64,000 nucleotides of DNA from Phoma sp. XZ068 (Eukaryota > Ascomycota > Dothideomycetes > Pleosporales > Didymellaceae). Shown piece by piece: positions 22,892 to 33,745 of this stretch. Under the pieces are notes generated by a model that did not search any database, was not told the origin of the DNA, and saw only the letters and a list, made by a program, of their open reading frames with translations. The stretch spans positions 310,001-374,000 of the forward strand of contig RBKR01000026.1 of the NCBI GenBank assembly GCA_004835665.1, in the 5' to 3' direction. Numbering within the stretch: position 1 is the stretch's first letter; the number at the start of each line of letters is the position of its first letter. The translations under genes were made by a program, and so were the position numbers.

Positions 22892-24827
22892 ATGACCATC
22901 CAGAACGGCGACGCCATGATTGACACCACTGCCAACGCCTTGGACTACACCAAGGCTCTTGAAGTGCTCAAGAATGAGTACCCGGAGCGCGACGGCATTG
23001 ACGTCAAGACCCTCATCGATTCCAAGAAGAACGGTGGTCTGACGTACAATGACTTCCTCATGCTCCCGGGCTACATCGGTGCGTAGTCCTCGCGGCCAGC
23101 TGAAATCCAACCTCACCGCACTTTAAATTGGGTGCACGAGAGGGATTCGCCGGCTGCATGCGACGCAACTCGCCATCTAACATGGAATGTAGGCTTCCCT
23201 GCCGCCGAAGTCAGCCTCGATACCCCCATCACGAAGCGTATCACCCTCAAGACTCCCTTCGTCTCCTCGCCCATGGACACAGTCACCGAGCACAACATGG
23301 CTATTCACATTGCTCTCCTTGGTGGTCTTGGTGTGATTCACCACAACTGCTCCCAAGACGACCAGGCCGAGATGGTCCGCAAGGTCAAGCGTTTCGAGAA
23401 CGGCTTCATCCTGGACCCCATCGTCATCTCCCCCAAGACCACAGTCGCAGAGGCGAAGGCTCTGAAGGAGAGGTGGGGTTTCGGTGGTTTCCCAGTCACT
23501 GGTAAGCAGCTCTCTACCTCTCACCCCTTGTTCTCTATGATGCTCCAACTTCATTTATAACTTTCGTTCATCCGCAACGGTTCCGCCGTGCTGTGGAGAC
23601 CATGATTCTTTTTCTGATCCCGAACCACTACTGCTTCTTCATTTTACATCTTGAAGGCGTGCAAAGTCGCTAACAGGACTTGCAGAGGACGGCAAGCTTC
23701 GTTCCAAGCTTATCGGTATCATCACCCCCCGTGACATCCAGTTTCACGACAACGTCGAGGACCCCGTCACCGCTGTCATGTCCACCGATCTCGTTACTGC
23801 TCCTCACGGCGTCGACCTCAAGGAGGCCAACAGCATCTTGAACAAGTCGAAGAAGGGCAAGCTTCCCATCGTTGATGACAACTTCAACCTCATTGCGCTC
23901 TTGTCGCGCTCTGACTTGATGAAGAACTTGAACTACCCCCTCGCGTCCAAGCTTCCTCACTCTAAGCAGCTCATCGCTGCCGCCGCTATCGGTACTCGCG
24001 AGGAGGACAAGGTTCGCCTGCAGAAGCTTGTCGACGCCGGTCTTGACATTGTCATCCTCGACTCTAGCCAGGGTAACTCGATGTACCAAGTCGACATGAT
24101 CAAGTACGTCAAGTCGAAGTACCCCGGTCTTGACGTGATTGGCGGAAACGTCGTCACTCGTGACCAGGCTGCTGCACTTATTGCCGCCGGTGCTGATGGT
24201 CTCCGTATCGGTATGGGCAGCGGAAGTGCTTGCATCACCCAGGAGGTTATGGCTGTCGGACGCCCCCAGGCCACATCTGTCTACAACGTCACCTCGTTTG
24301 CCAAGCGCTTCGGCGTTCCCTGCATTGCGGACGGTGGTATCCAGAACGTTGGTCACATCGTCAAGGGTCTTGCCATGGGTGCTTCCACCGTCATGATGGG
24401 AGGTCTCCTTGCTGGTACCACCGAGTCCCCCGGTGAGTACTTTGTCAGCCGCGATGGCCAGCTCGTCAAGGCCTACCGTGGTATGGGCAGTATCGCCGCC
24501 ATGGAGGACAAGAAGGCTGGAGCTGGTAACCCCGACTCCAAGGCTAGCAACGCTGGTACCGCCCGCTACTTCTCCGAGGGCGACCGCGTGCTTGTTGCCC
24601 AGGGTGTCTCTGGATCCGTCCAGGACCGTGGTTCCATCACCAAGTTCGTGCCATACCTTATGGCCGGTGTTCAGCACTCGCTTCAGGACATTGGTATCAA
24701 GAGCCTGACCGAGATGCACGAGGCCGTTGACAACGGTTCCGTCAGGTTTGAGCTCCGCACTGCCAGTGCCCAGGCCGAGGGCAACGTCCACGGTCTGCAC
24801 AGCTTCGATAAGAAGCTCTACTCGTAG
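22892..24827 (+). CDS. IMD: Inosine-5'-monophosphate dehydrogenase
   Basis: Three exons: 22892-23078, 23193-23501 and 23686-24827, giving 545 aa. It catalyses NAD-dependent oxidation of IMP to XMP, the committed step of GTP synthesis, in the cytosol. Visible features: N-terminal [42 protein letters not shown]; tandem CBS domains about 125-250; ILDSSQGNS; and the catalytic loop [13 protein letters not shown] with the nucleophile cysteine near residue 348. Then [16 protein letters not shown], the flap region and C-terminal [16 protein letters not shown] follow. Introns are 114 and 184 bp, longer than typical here. Codon use is strongly biased to C/G third positions, consistent with high expression; this also leaves long spurious antisense frames. 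No mycophenolate-type biosynthetic genes adjoin it. Confidence 0.97.
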
Positions 24828-25164
24828 ATACAGATCTGAAATGATCTGCTTGCATTGTAAGGGCGTTGGGTATGGCTTGAATTTCTAGACATGTGACGAC
24901 GATTGATGGGCTATTTATGGAGGATTAGATAGGCACAAAAGCAATGATACCACGAACTATGTTCACGATTACTTTCAATGTTCTTTCCAAATCTGCCTAT
25001 TGAACGTGATGCTGCCGGATTTTCGCTGACTTGCGATTTGCTTCGACTCTGGCGCGCGACGTCACTTGGCGCCTTGTAATCAACCTCGGCATCTCCCCCG
25101 CGTTCCGTCCTCAAACAACCACCGACAATGACACGCGCATTGCGAACCGACCGCGTGGCTGAAC
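24828..25164. other. Intergenic, no gene seen
   Basis: Terminator region of IMPDH and promoter of the Nudix gene; no supported element. Confidence 0.5.
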
Positions 25165-26524
25165 ATGCTCAGGCCGAGCATACCTTCTCGATCGCTCCTG
25201 GTTGACAATCGCATCGCAACTACTTGTACATATCGTGCAGTTCGCCCAGTACACACCCTATTGCCTTCACGCGCTGGTTTGCAGTCAGGACTAGGAGCTG
25301 TCTTCTATCCGAGGCTCCCATTGCCCAGATCGTTCATACAACGGCGCAACATGTCGTCTCCAGCAGATCACCGACCTTCAAAGAAGCCCATGAAAGAACC
25401 TCCCGTGCCGAGGCCGAGTTCCAGGTATGTACCAAGTACTTTCAATGGATTCCAGCGCTAACCGTCCTAGCGTTCTACTCATCTCTCCAACGAACCAGAT
25501 CCTACTCCTCCATCGAGTCAAGAAAGCGTCCAGCTTCGCTTCCGCGCACGTCTTCCCGGGCGGCGCATTGTCCAAAACTCACGATGGTGCCATACCGGAT
25601 GTGAACGACCCCGGGCGACATCAAGACGGCCCAGCATACCGACTCGCCGCAATCCGCGAAACCTTCGAGGAATGCGGGATCCTTCTTGCGAAAAGCAAAA
25701 GCACCGGTAGACTGTTCACCGAAATCAGCGACGAAGAGAGGGAAAAAGGACGCCGCGCCGTACACGCGGGCACCGTGAAGTTCAGCGAGCTCCTCGAGAA
25801 ATGGGGCGCGCTCCCAGACACAGACAGCCTGATCCCTTTCACGCGCTGGATCACACCCCCAAATGTACCAAAGCGCTTCTCAACTCAGATGTACATCTAC
25901 TTCCTCCCTCTGAACTCAGCGTCGCCCACCAAGAAGGCCGCTTCAGCAGGCACACCGCCCAGCTCCGGTGTAGAAGAGGAAGACGAACTCATGATCCCGA
26001 ATCCGACGCACGATGGCGGCATTGAACATACCGCAGCGCGATTCCTGCCGCCGAATAAGTGGATTGATCTGGCAAGGCAGAACAGAGTCATCCTATTTCC
26101 ACCGCAGTTCTTCCTGACATTGTTACTGAGTCCTTACCTCGCCGCCACTGTCACCTCTCCTTCTTCGCCAATACCGTCGACTCCTGAGCTTGCCCTTGAG
26201 CGCGAGAAACTCATGGACTTCCTGCATAAACCTCGCATGTTTGATGGCCAACCCGAGGTTCCGTTCTCGGAAGCTTGCATCTCCCCGATCGTGCTAGGTA
26301 AAGGCGAGTACGGCGAGAAGGCGCAGGATGGTGTCGGGGGTGTGGATAAGCATACGGCGGTGCTTGTGCTGGACCAGCCAGGTAAGGAAGTTGATGCGCA
26401 GGGGCTGGGAAGGAGGGGGATCAGGGAGTGGGTTGTTACTACGAAGTTCAAGTCTGCGGGGCCGAGGGATGTAGATGTTAGGCGGAGGGAAGAGGTACTT
26501 GGGAAGGCGAAGGAGAAGTTGTGA
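25165..26524 (+). CDS. NUDT19-like Nudix hydrolase
   Basis: Two exons: 25165-25424 and 25471-26524, with a 46-bp intron (GTATGT...CTAG), giving 437 aa. Splicing joins PRPSS to SVLLISPTNQILLLHRV, the start of the Nudix fold. The Nudix box is split by an insertion: HVFPGGAL...AAIRETFEECGIL, with the metal-binding R-E-x-x-E-E intact. This is the arrangement of NUDT19/RP2p-like enzymes, which hydrolyse CoA and related diphosphates in peroxisomes or mitochondria. The first 60 residues are rich in Arg/Ser/Leu and lack acids, like a mitochondrial presequence. A second ATG at 25351 (MSSPADH) would remove them, so dual starts are possible. No obvious C-terminal peroxisomal signal (ends KEKL). Substrate is inferred. 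Confidence 0.85.
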
Positions 26525-27258
26525 GATGGGACAAATGGCTTCAAGACTTTGTTATCTTGATCGCACACCGACTAGAGAGCTAAAAGCACCAGTGCTCAGA
26601 GGCTTAGGTAGGCCAGGCAGCAGAGGAAATGTACATGTCCGTGAGTAGCCTTCCCCTCGATCCACAATGTCTCGTTGCAGCCCTACACAATGCAAGGCCT
26701 CTCTGAGGCAGTCATGAATAAGCACCAGTCCCAGGATATGGCGCTGAAAAGCTTTGCAAAAAGCTTGAGTAAAAGAACCACAATCACACAATTCTATAGC
26801 AAACGTCAGTTGGGTTGAGGATGACGATACCTGGACCCCTGCAACCACGATCGTGCCTGCATCCGCAGTGGACCCTGGCGGGTGTTGACACATTCCTGCC
26901 CGGTGCCATGTCTCAAGCTTCCATCCACACAAACAGTTCACCACACATGTCCCTCAGCGTCACACGACCCTTGACCTCACCGTGCTTAGGGATTGCAGCT
27001 TTCGGAGTTCGGAATAGTATCTGCATGATGGGTGACGGCAGCCGAAGCGCCCGCAGCCAATTGGCGTTCCCGCACGCGCATGACCCCCGCAAGAGACGGT
27101 GACGACTAGCGGACAAGGTGGATCCAACCGATCGCGTTCATAAGCAAGAGCTCCACCGCCATGGACGCGACTCAGCCTTCTGCTGTTGCAGATATCTTCT
27201 GTTTGTTTGTTCTTCTGCGACTGTTGCATGACATGCGTCCAGAAGCCACAGCACCACC
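26525..27258. other. Intergenic, no gene seen
   Basis: About 0.7 kb between the Nudix and MFS genes. Only short chance ORFs; none has a signal peptide or domain. Confidence 0.5.
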
Positions 27259-29236
27259 ATGACTGAACCTAAACTGCCAGTCAAGCAACTGGTCATCCTC
27301 TGTAAACTTCACTCCATGCAGTTTGACGCCTAATGTATGGCTAACATAGAGCAGCAATATGTCGATTCGCAGAGCCTATCGCCTTGACTTCGGTCTGGCC
27401 TTACGTCCCCGAGCTCATGGAGCGGTTTGGCGTTCCTGAAAACGAGATCGCTCGCTGGGCTGGCCTTACATCTGCCATCTTCTCGATATGCCAGGCCTTC
27501 ACCGGCTTGATCTGGGGTGCGGCTTCCGATCACTATGGGCGCAAACCAATTATATTGCTGGGCCTTTTCAACACCATGTGGACCATGCTGCTCTGGGGTT
27601 TCTCGACCAATCTGCCCATGGCAATGGTGGCACGTGCTCTACAAGGACTGGGCAATGGCAATGTGGGCATCCTGAGGACCACTGTCGCCGAGCTGTGTCC
27701 ATGGAAAGAGTTGCAGCCTCGAGCGTTTTCTGTAATGCCTTTGGTCTACACTGTTGGAGCTATCTTCGGTCCCACGCTGGGTGGCGCGCTGTCGAACCCG
27801 CTGCGAATCGACCCACGTGAGCCCAGAGGTGACTCATTCCTGGAGACATTCCCGTATTGCTTGCCCAATATTGTGGCCGCTATTTTCTTCGCGATCGGCA
27901 TAGTCGTTGGCTGGCTTTTCTTACAAGAAACACTAGAGGGCAAGAAAACTCATCAAGACCTCGGACTTAGGACAGGCACGAGGCTTACAGCATTCGTACG
28001 CAAGCTGTTTGGTATCCGGAATAAAGGCGACCTTCTTGAACCAGAGCGCGAGCCACTTCTCGGTCAACAGAAGGCGGTGAACAACTCCTCAACGGCAGTC
28101 GATGGCGCGGTCACCTTGACGAAACCTGAGAAGCCGAGAATACGAGATGTTTTGACGTACCAGACGACTTTGAATCTGGTCGTATATACACTTCTGGCAC
28201 TGTACTCGATTGCTTATGATCAGGTAAGTAAATTCTGCGGACGAGCTCTCCAAGTACTAAAACCACCTAGCTGATCCCAGTCTTCCTACATCATCCTCCA
28301 CAAGACATAGACGATCCTAACGTCAGCCTACCGTTCAAATTCGCCGGCGGCTTCGGTATAGACTCGCGACGTATCGGCGCCATGTTCACTTTCTTCGCAG
28401 TCTCTTCGACTTTATTTCAGTTTCTGCTGTTCCCGCCACTCGCGCGCAACCTTGGTGTACTCAACTGCCTTCGCATCGCCTTCTTGGTCTACCCGGTCGT
28501 GTTTTTCGTCACGCCCTTTGTCAGCCTCATTCCAAACCACAACGCAAAACAGGGTGCTATGATTGCTCTCCTGGTCGTGCGTGGCCTGGCCGGAACCTTC
28601 GCTTTCCCAACTTCGACCATCATGCTCACCAATAGTGCTGCTAGTTTACGGGTTTTGGGTACCATCAATGGTGTTGCCACGAGTGTGTCGGCTGTTGGGC
28701 GTGCTTCTGGACCAGCGATTGGCGGTGGCCTATTTACTTGGGGTGTCAAGCGAGGCTACATCATCGTACCCTTCTGGACTCTGACCGTCATCTCTCTGAT
28801 CGCTTCAATACCGACCTGGTGGCTTGTAGAAGGCAAGGGATTCGGCGGCAGCGACGACTCCGAAAGTGAAGAGGAGGATATTGAGTCAGCCCTTGAGGAC
28901 GAAGAGAGCGTTACAGCACCACGCGCAATCCCTGATGACATTGCAGTACGATCTGAGTCCGAGTTTGGTGAGCCTGGCGCTATACTCAGCTACACGAGTA
29001 CGCGACGCTCAAGTGCTGCACTCTCTTCGGCTGCAGGAGAAGATGACGATGTTGATGATCTTGAACGAAGGCGTTCGTCTACTCAGTTGCAAGGCGCCAG
29101 GAGTCACTCTCGAGGAAGCAGGGTTGGAAGAAGGTCATCTGTACCGATCGGAATGGGTAAGGGCTTGAGAAGATACAGTTCGAACTTGGGTAGTACGGGT
29201 GTTGATGCTAGTGGTACAAGCTGGGGTGGGAGGTAG
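27259..29236 (+). CDS. Major facilitator superfamily transporter (ZIFL-like)
   Basis: Three exons: 27259-27301, 27352-28223 and 28271-29236, giving 626 aa. The first 43-nt exon encodes MTEPKLPVKQLVIL; splicing restores AICRFAEPIALTSVWPYVPEL, the usual first helix. It has twelve predicted helices. The A-loop GAASDHYGRKP (G-x3-D-x2-G-R-[K/R]) is intact, and GLGNGNVGILRTTVAE and GPTLGGAL mark helices 4-5. A long central loop follows LFLQETLEGKK. The C-terminal 120 residues are acidic then Ser/Arg-rich and probably cytosolic. The family exports small molecules or metal-linked ions across plasma or vacuolar membranes; substrate is unknown. The acceptor used for exon 2 (ACATAGAG/CAGCAATA) is chosen by frame and by matching the family helix. 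Confidence 0.9.
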
Positions 29237-30552
29237 GGCGTTTCCACGAGACAACGCTTTCGGACTGTGCACCTATAGCAACAACAGCTGGAGAGTGTCC
29301 CGAAGGCAAGAAAGCGTCACGGCGAGGCAGACTGCGTTCGATTACTCAACCATTGCATACGTTGCAGAACAGCGCCTTTTTGCGACCTAATCTTTGTCCC
29401 TTCCTGGGAAACGGAACGGCCGTTGGTATCTACTCTTTCCCTCAACTCTACAGAGCGGCTTCCGATACCCCGGGGGGGAAGTCCAATCCAACACGAATAC
29501 ACAACCGATGGATGGCTGCACCGTTCGCTTAAAAATGTGCCGGACTGCCGCAAGCCAGTCGTTGATGCGATGCGTGTTCGGGACGCCTTCCGCGAGCTGT
29601 CAAAGTAGTTTGATGTATCTCAATATGGCGCGCCAGGTCGACGTTATCTGCCAACAAGTCGAAATACTTCGCAGACCGATCATGATGAGAATGGTATTTA
29701 AAGCGAAGGCATATCCTGCAAAATCCATCTTCGAACAAGCAGTAAAACAGTAGCAACAGCTAGCAACAGAACAATCAATTCTTACTCCTACAAGATTGAC
29801 CTGAACGCCCTGAGCCGCGTAGCTCACAGAGTCAGAATCTTCGAGACTCAAAATGTGCAAGGATACACAGATCTTCAACACTGGTTGTGGGCACACGGAG
29901 ATATTCCACGGCAGTCTTTGTCAATACTTTTATCACGACCTTCAATCTATCAATGACCCACACTGCCTCAGCCAGCCCGGTATTCCTTTCAGACAGTCCC
30001 CTCAATGTGTCGCCATGATAAAACACTATCAGAGAGATGGACTTTGCCGAGGGTGCATAGGTTCTGCACAACCGGGACCTCAGAAGTATGCCGGTGAGCT
30101 AGGTGGATAATAGTTGCGATTTTGGTAAATACTAAAGGAGGAATGTGGGGGTGCATGTATGTAAAGTTGGGTATGTAGGCAAATCTATCAGAGATTTTGG
30201 CGTTCGTGCAGCACAGAACATGACATCTGCAAGCAAATCCCATTTTTCAGACCATTCCATACATATCTAGACAGCTGAAATAAGCAACGCAACATGTGGC
30301 CGGAAGAGGTAGCAACGGTGATGTTCGAACTCGGCGACCGGCTTACCGATGGCAGGCAACAACTTCCCGATGCCCTCCGACAACAACTCGTTAGACAAAG
30401 GCGCCCGTCAGCACTTCCCTTTGCCAACAACAGCATGACCATGTCTCACTGCGTCCTCAGTGACACAAGCAAGTACCCATCCGAGATGTATTCGTGAGGC
30501 CGCACAAAAACCGGACATATAAGACTACATGTAGTCAGCCTCGAAGCTTCTC
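29237..30552. other. Intergenic region apart from the small ORF at 29853
   Basis: No other supported gene. ORFs such as 29394-29753 plus have no motifs. The final 80 bp form the likely promoter of the hydrolase, with a TATAAGA-like word at about 30519. Confidence 0.45.
29853..30110 (+). CDS. Probable small Cys-rich MC...CGH protein
   Basis: Intronless 85-aa frame with a strong start context (AAAATG). It begins MCKDTQIFNTGCGHTE. Tiny fungal proteins that open with Met-Cys and a CGH (or CGC) box about ten residues later, followed by spaced cysteines, recur in ascomycete genomes. Here cysteines fall at 2, 12, 23, 38, 52, 65 and 68, and the last pair forms CRGC. The pattern suggests a zinc- or disulfide-stabilised fold. 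There is no signal peptide, so it is probably intracellular. Function is unknown. It lies alone in a 1.3-kb gap between the MFS gene and a hydrolase. The main alternative is a chance ORF. Confidence 0.5.
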   Translation: MCKDTQIFNTGCGHTEIFHGSLCQYFYHDLQSINDPHCLSQPGIPFRQSPQCVAMIKHYQRDGLCRGCIGSAQPGPQKYAGELGG

Positions 30553-31752
30553 ATGCTTCAACCCACCTTACAACACAACATGGGATCCATCAAAGGTCTG
30601 TACTACACAGTCGGCGCCCTAGGCACCGGTGCAGCAGCCTACCTCCTCGCCCGACCAAAGAAACTCTCACCACCCACATTCAAACTCCACGGAGCAGAAA
30701 ACTGCAAATACATCCTCGACAACTCACACTCCCACACCTTTTCTCTGCCCGATGGCCGCAAACTCGGGTACGCAGACTACGGCGACCCTAAAGGCAAGGC
30801 TATCCTGTATCAGCACGGGCTCCCTGGGTCGCGCATCGAGGCGACGCGGTACCATGACCTGGGGAAAGAGCTGGGACTGAGGATTATTTCTATTGATAGG
30901 CCGGGGCACGGCTGGAGTGATCCGTTTAAGAGTTATAAGGGGAGGACGGTGGAGAGTTGGGCGCGTGATGTTGATACTCTTGCTGAGTATCTTGAGTTAC
31001 ATGAGTATGCGGTTTTGGTACGTCACTACTCCCTCCACAATATCCTTCTTTCTGTAGTGAGGTCCCAATTGACAACCTAGGGCGTCTCTGGCGGCGGCCC
31101 CTACGCTCTCTCACTTGCCCACGGCCTCCCCGCGCAAAAATTAAAAGTCGTGAGTGTAGTCTGCGGCATCGGACCCCCAGACATCAGCATGTCCGGCGCC
31201 GGCTGGCCCACCTATCTCGGCTTCACAGTCGGATGGCGCTACTCCCCCCAAATCTTCCTGCGGTGGTTCTTCAAGCGCGACGCCGCTGAGTCACTCGATC
31301 TGAGCGACGAGCAGCGCCTGAACCTGTTGCTCTCGCCGGACCGCCATAGGGGCATGAGCGACCACGATAAATCGTTTTTCGCGGATGAAGACGAGATGAG
31401 GGCGTATCTTGCGACGAGTAGACAGTCGTTTGCGCAGGGGTTCGATGCCATGTGCAAAGATGGGTATGCGATGTGTACGGATTGGGGCTTTCGGATTGAA
31501 GATATCCGGAAAGATTTACCAGTCGTGCTGTGGTATGGAAGTCAAGACAAAAATGTGCCGCCGAATCACGGCAGGACGATTGCGAAGAGGTTGGTGGCGG
31601 AGGGGGAGGTGGTGGAGGAAGTTACGGAGCCGGGGCCTTTGGAGTGGAGTGAGCGGGTTAGGCTGAGGATGTTGGATGATACGCATGCGAGTATTAGTAT
31701 GAGGGATAAGAGGGGGTATTTGGTGGATATTTTGAATGCGTGGGGGAGGTGA
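30553..31752 (+). CDS. Alpha/beta-hydrolase fold protein, N-terminally membrane-anchored
   Basis: Two exons: 30553-31017 and 31081-31752, with a 63-bp intron (GTACGT...CCTAG), giving 378 aa from the first ATG or 369 from the ATG at 30580. An N-terminal hydrophobic segment (LYYTVGALGTGAAAYLLA) suggests a membrane anchor. The fold is clear: oxyanion segment YQHGLPGSRIEA, then SIDRPGHGWSD, and splicing brings AVL to GVSGGGPYALSLAHGLP, placing the nucleophile serine in GxSxGG. A later aspartate (WYGSQDKNVP) and a C-terminal histidine (DDTHAS) complete a plausible triad. Substrate is not predictable; esterase or epoxide-hydrolase-like activity is possible. Confidence 0.87.
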
Positions 31753-32383
31753 GGCGTGAAAGTGGAGTTGGAGGGTGTGGAACGGATATCACCACTCAAT
31801 TGCTTATAGACATTGATACCATCTGTAGTGTAGTAGTCTTGAACTGGCGATCTTCTTTGCCACTTCTTGTTTATGGAGATAATGAACATGTCCGCGATTC
31901 GTCATCTACATCCGTTATACACATCACTGCACGAGCATCACCAAACCAAAAAGCTTCAAGTGTTGGTAAACAATCGATTCGACATCTAAGACCAGCAACA
32001 GCTGTCTCATAGAGTCACCTATAGAACGCCAGTATCCTAATCCTCCCAGGGTATGTCCGATGCCTCCGATCCGAGAAATGCAAGACCGTATACCAGAACT
32101 CCATGTATGCAGGGGGTATCTTCATCCGTATTCGTCCATCCCAGCCATTCATTCCATCATGCAACCATTTCGTAATCCGTCATCATGCCCGTCAACTGTC
32201 ACCTAGTGTCGCTCCCGTATGAAACAGCTACGTCATTCCGACTCGAGACCCAGCTCTTGTTCACATGTGGCCTGCCATGCCTGCATCAGTACCCATCTAT
32301 GCTGCCAGCGCGAAACAAAACCGGAACCGTGTAGAAAAGAAAGAAAAAGAGAAAAGAGAAAGGGGAAGATGCAACGCGCAAAC
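31753..32383. other. Intergenic, no gene seen
   Basis: Convergent 3' regions of the hydrolase and the DUF7492-like gene. It includes a purine tract at about 32335-32366. No supported gene. Confidence 0.5.
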
Positions 32384-33745
32384 TCAGTTGGCGTACATAC
32401 CCCTAAACTTCGCGCTGTTCTTGCGTCGGATCTCCCGCTTCGCGGCACCGCTGGGCATCGTGAAGCCGCCGAGCGGCGACGAAGCAGCAGTGCCGGACAC
32501 CTTTGCGGAGGACACCGCTGAAGGTTTCGCTGAAGGTTTCGCTGACGCTGACGCTGTCGTTGACGCTGTCGCTGAGGCCTTGCCAGAAGACCCAGCAGTG
32601 ACAGTGACGTACACGATGTCCGTGACGGTGACCACATCGCCGGCGCCGGAGGTAGGCTTGGGCGCGGCGCTGGGACGCGTCGTCATGGTGGGGATGTTGG
32701 TGACTTGCGTGAGGGCGGGCGCGGTGGGTGTCGCAGACGCAGAAGTGCGAACCTTGGACGACTTGGCTGGCGCGCCAGACGCAGCGGGTGCGCCGTCAGT
32801 AGCAGTTGCGGAGCCAAAGACGGGGCCGACCTCGCCTTGCACCACGTCGGTCATGATGGCCTTGCGGTCCGTGAAGTCAGAGACGGCGATGGACATGGCG
32901 TCCTGCTGGGGGCCGAGGGCGAACTTTGACTTTGCATCGGCGGTGAGCGCGGTGTCGGCGGAGGTCACGTCAACGTCGATGCAGGTGGTGTAGTACTGGT
33001 CCTTGCCGGTTGGCAGACCAGGGTCGACGTTGGGCGCGGTGTTCCACTGCCACACCCAGTAGATGGTGTAGGGCTTGCCCTTGGGCGCGGTGTCAGGCAC
33101 CTTGACGTCGGTCTCGCAGAAGAGAGGGTAGTTGCCTGGACCGTCAGAGACCTGGCCCATGGCGAAGTTGGGGTCAGAGACGCGGCGCTCTTGCGAGGTG
33201 GCAGTTGGGTTCACCTCGTAGCAGCGACCGTCGTCGAAGTCGTTCATCCCGATTAGAACGCCGCGCTTATCGCCGCCTGAGCCGTCCTGGTTCCAGCGGA
33301 GGACGTCAACGAGCTTCTCGTCCTCCTTGGGCTCGGTGGTGCCGTAGACGAAGACAGTGCCGCCGTTCTCGGGCTTGCCGAGACCAGTCTTAGGGTCGAC
33401 ATCGGTGACGTGACCGTTCTCCATGTAGCGCATGGCGACGAAGCCACCAGGCACGACTTGCAGGCGAGGGTACTTGTCTGATGACTGCTTCTGCTTGGTT
33501 TGGGAAGTGTGGCAAAGTGGGGAGCTCTCGTCGATGAAAACCTTGGGTTGGACCGGTAGCAGCCAGTTCATGGAGTCACCGTTGTAGCCTGGGTCTGTCT
33601 TGGAGACCATGCCGCGAGGGTAGCCATACTCGCCAACATACTCGCCCTTGTCGTTGACGTTGCGAAGCTGCTCGATCCAGGAGTGACCCAGAGCGAGGGG
33701 AGCGACGGCCAGCGCCGCCAGTGCTGTAGTGAAAATGCTGGGCAT
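32384..33745 (-). CDS. Secreted DUF7492-like protein with predicted N-terminal histidine (LPMO-like candidate)
   Basis: Intronless, 453 aa. Residues 1-20 form a signal peptide ending ALALG, so the mature chain should start at His21 (HSWIEQL). The globular part (21 to about 270) includes a second conserved-looking histidine in MENGHVTD (His112), cysteines at 78, 175, 210 and 255, DDGRCYEVN and PYTIYWVWQW. A mature N-terminal His plus an internal His and aromatic beta strands is the layout of copper histidine-brace proteins such as LPMOs, though this is not one of the AA families I can name; I recall it as DUF7492. The tail is Ala/Ser/Thr-rich with codon-level repeats (about 32516-32580) and ends in a strongly basic segment, KREIRRKNSAKFRG. 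Start is chosen because it gives the signal peptide. Confidence 0.83.
   Translation of the reverse strand: MPSIFTTALAALAVAPLALGHSWIEQLRNVNDKGEYVGEYGYPRGMVSKTDPGYNGDSMNWLLPVQPKVFIDESSPLCHTSQTKQKQSSDKYPRLQVVPGGFVAMRYMENGHVTDVDPKTGLGKPENGGTVFVYGTTEPKEDEKLVDVLRWNQDGSGGDKRGVLIGMNDFDDGRCYEVNPTATSQERRVSDPNFAMGQVSDGPGNYPLFCETDVKVPDTAPKGKPYTIYWVWQWNTAPNVDPGLPTGKDQYYTTCIDVDVTSADTALTADAKSKFALGPQQDAMSIAVSDFTDRKAIMTDVVQGEVGPVFGSATATDGAPAASGAPAKSSKVRTSASATPTAPALTQVTNIPTMTTRPSAAPKPTSGAGDVVTVTDIVYVTVTAGSSGKASATASTTASASAKPSAKPSAVSSAKVSGTAASSPLGGFTMPSGAAKREIRRKNSAKFRGMYAN

Noticed and set aside
23670..24800. 376-codon antisense ORF across IMP dehydrogenase
   Set aside because: It mirrors the codon-biased sense gene; composition is that of a shadow frame, with no domain or splice logic.
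22892..24827. IMPDH as a mycophenolate-resistance copy in a cluster
   Set aside because: No mycophenolate-type genes adjoin it, and it looks like the normal housekeeping gene.
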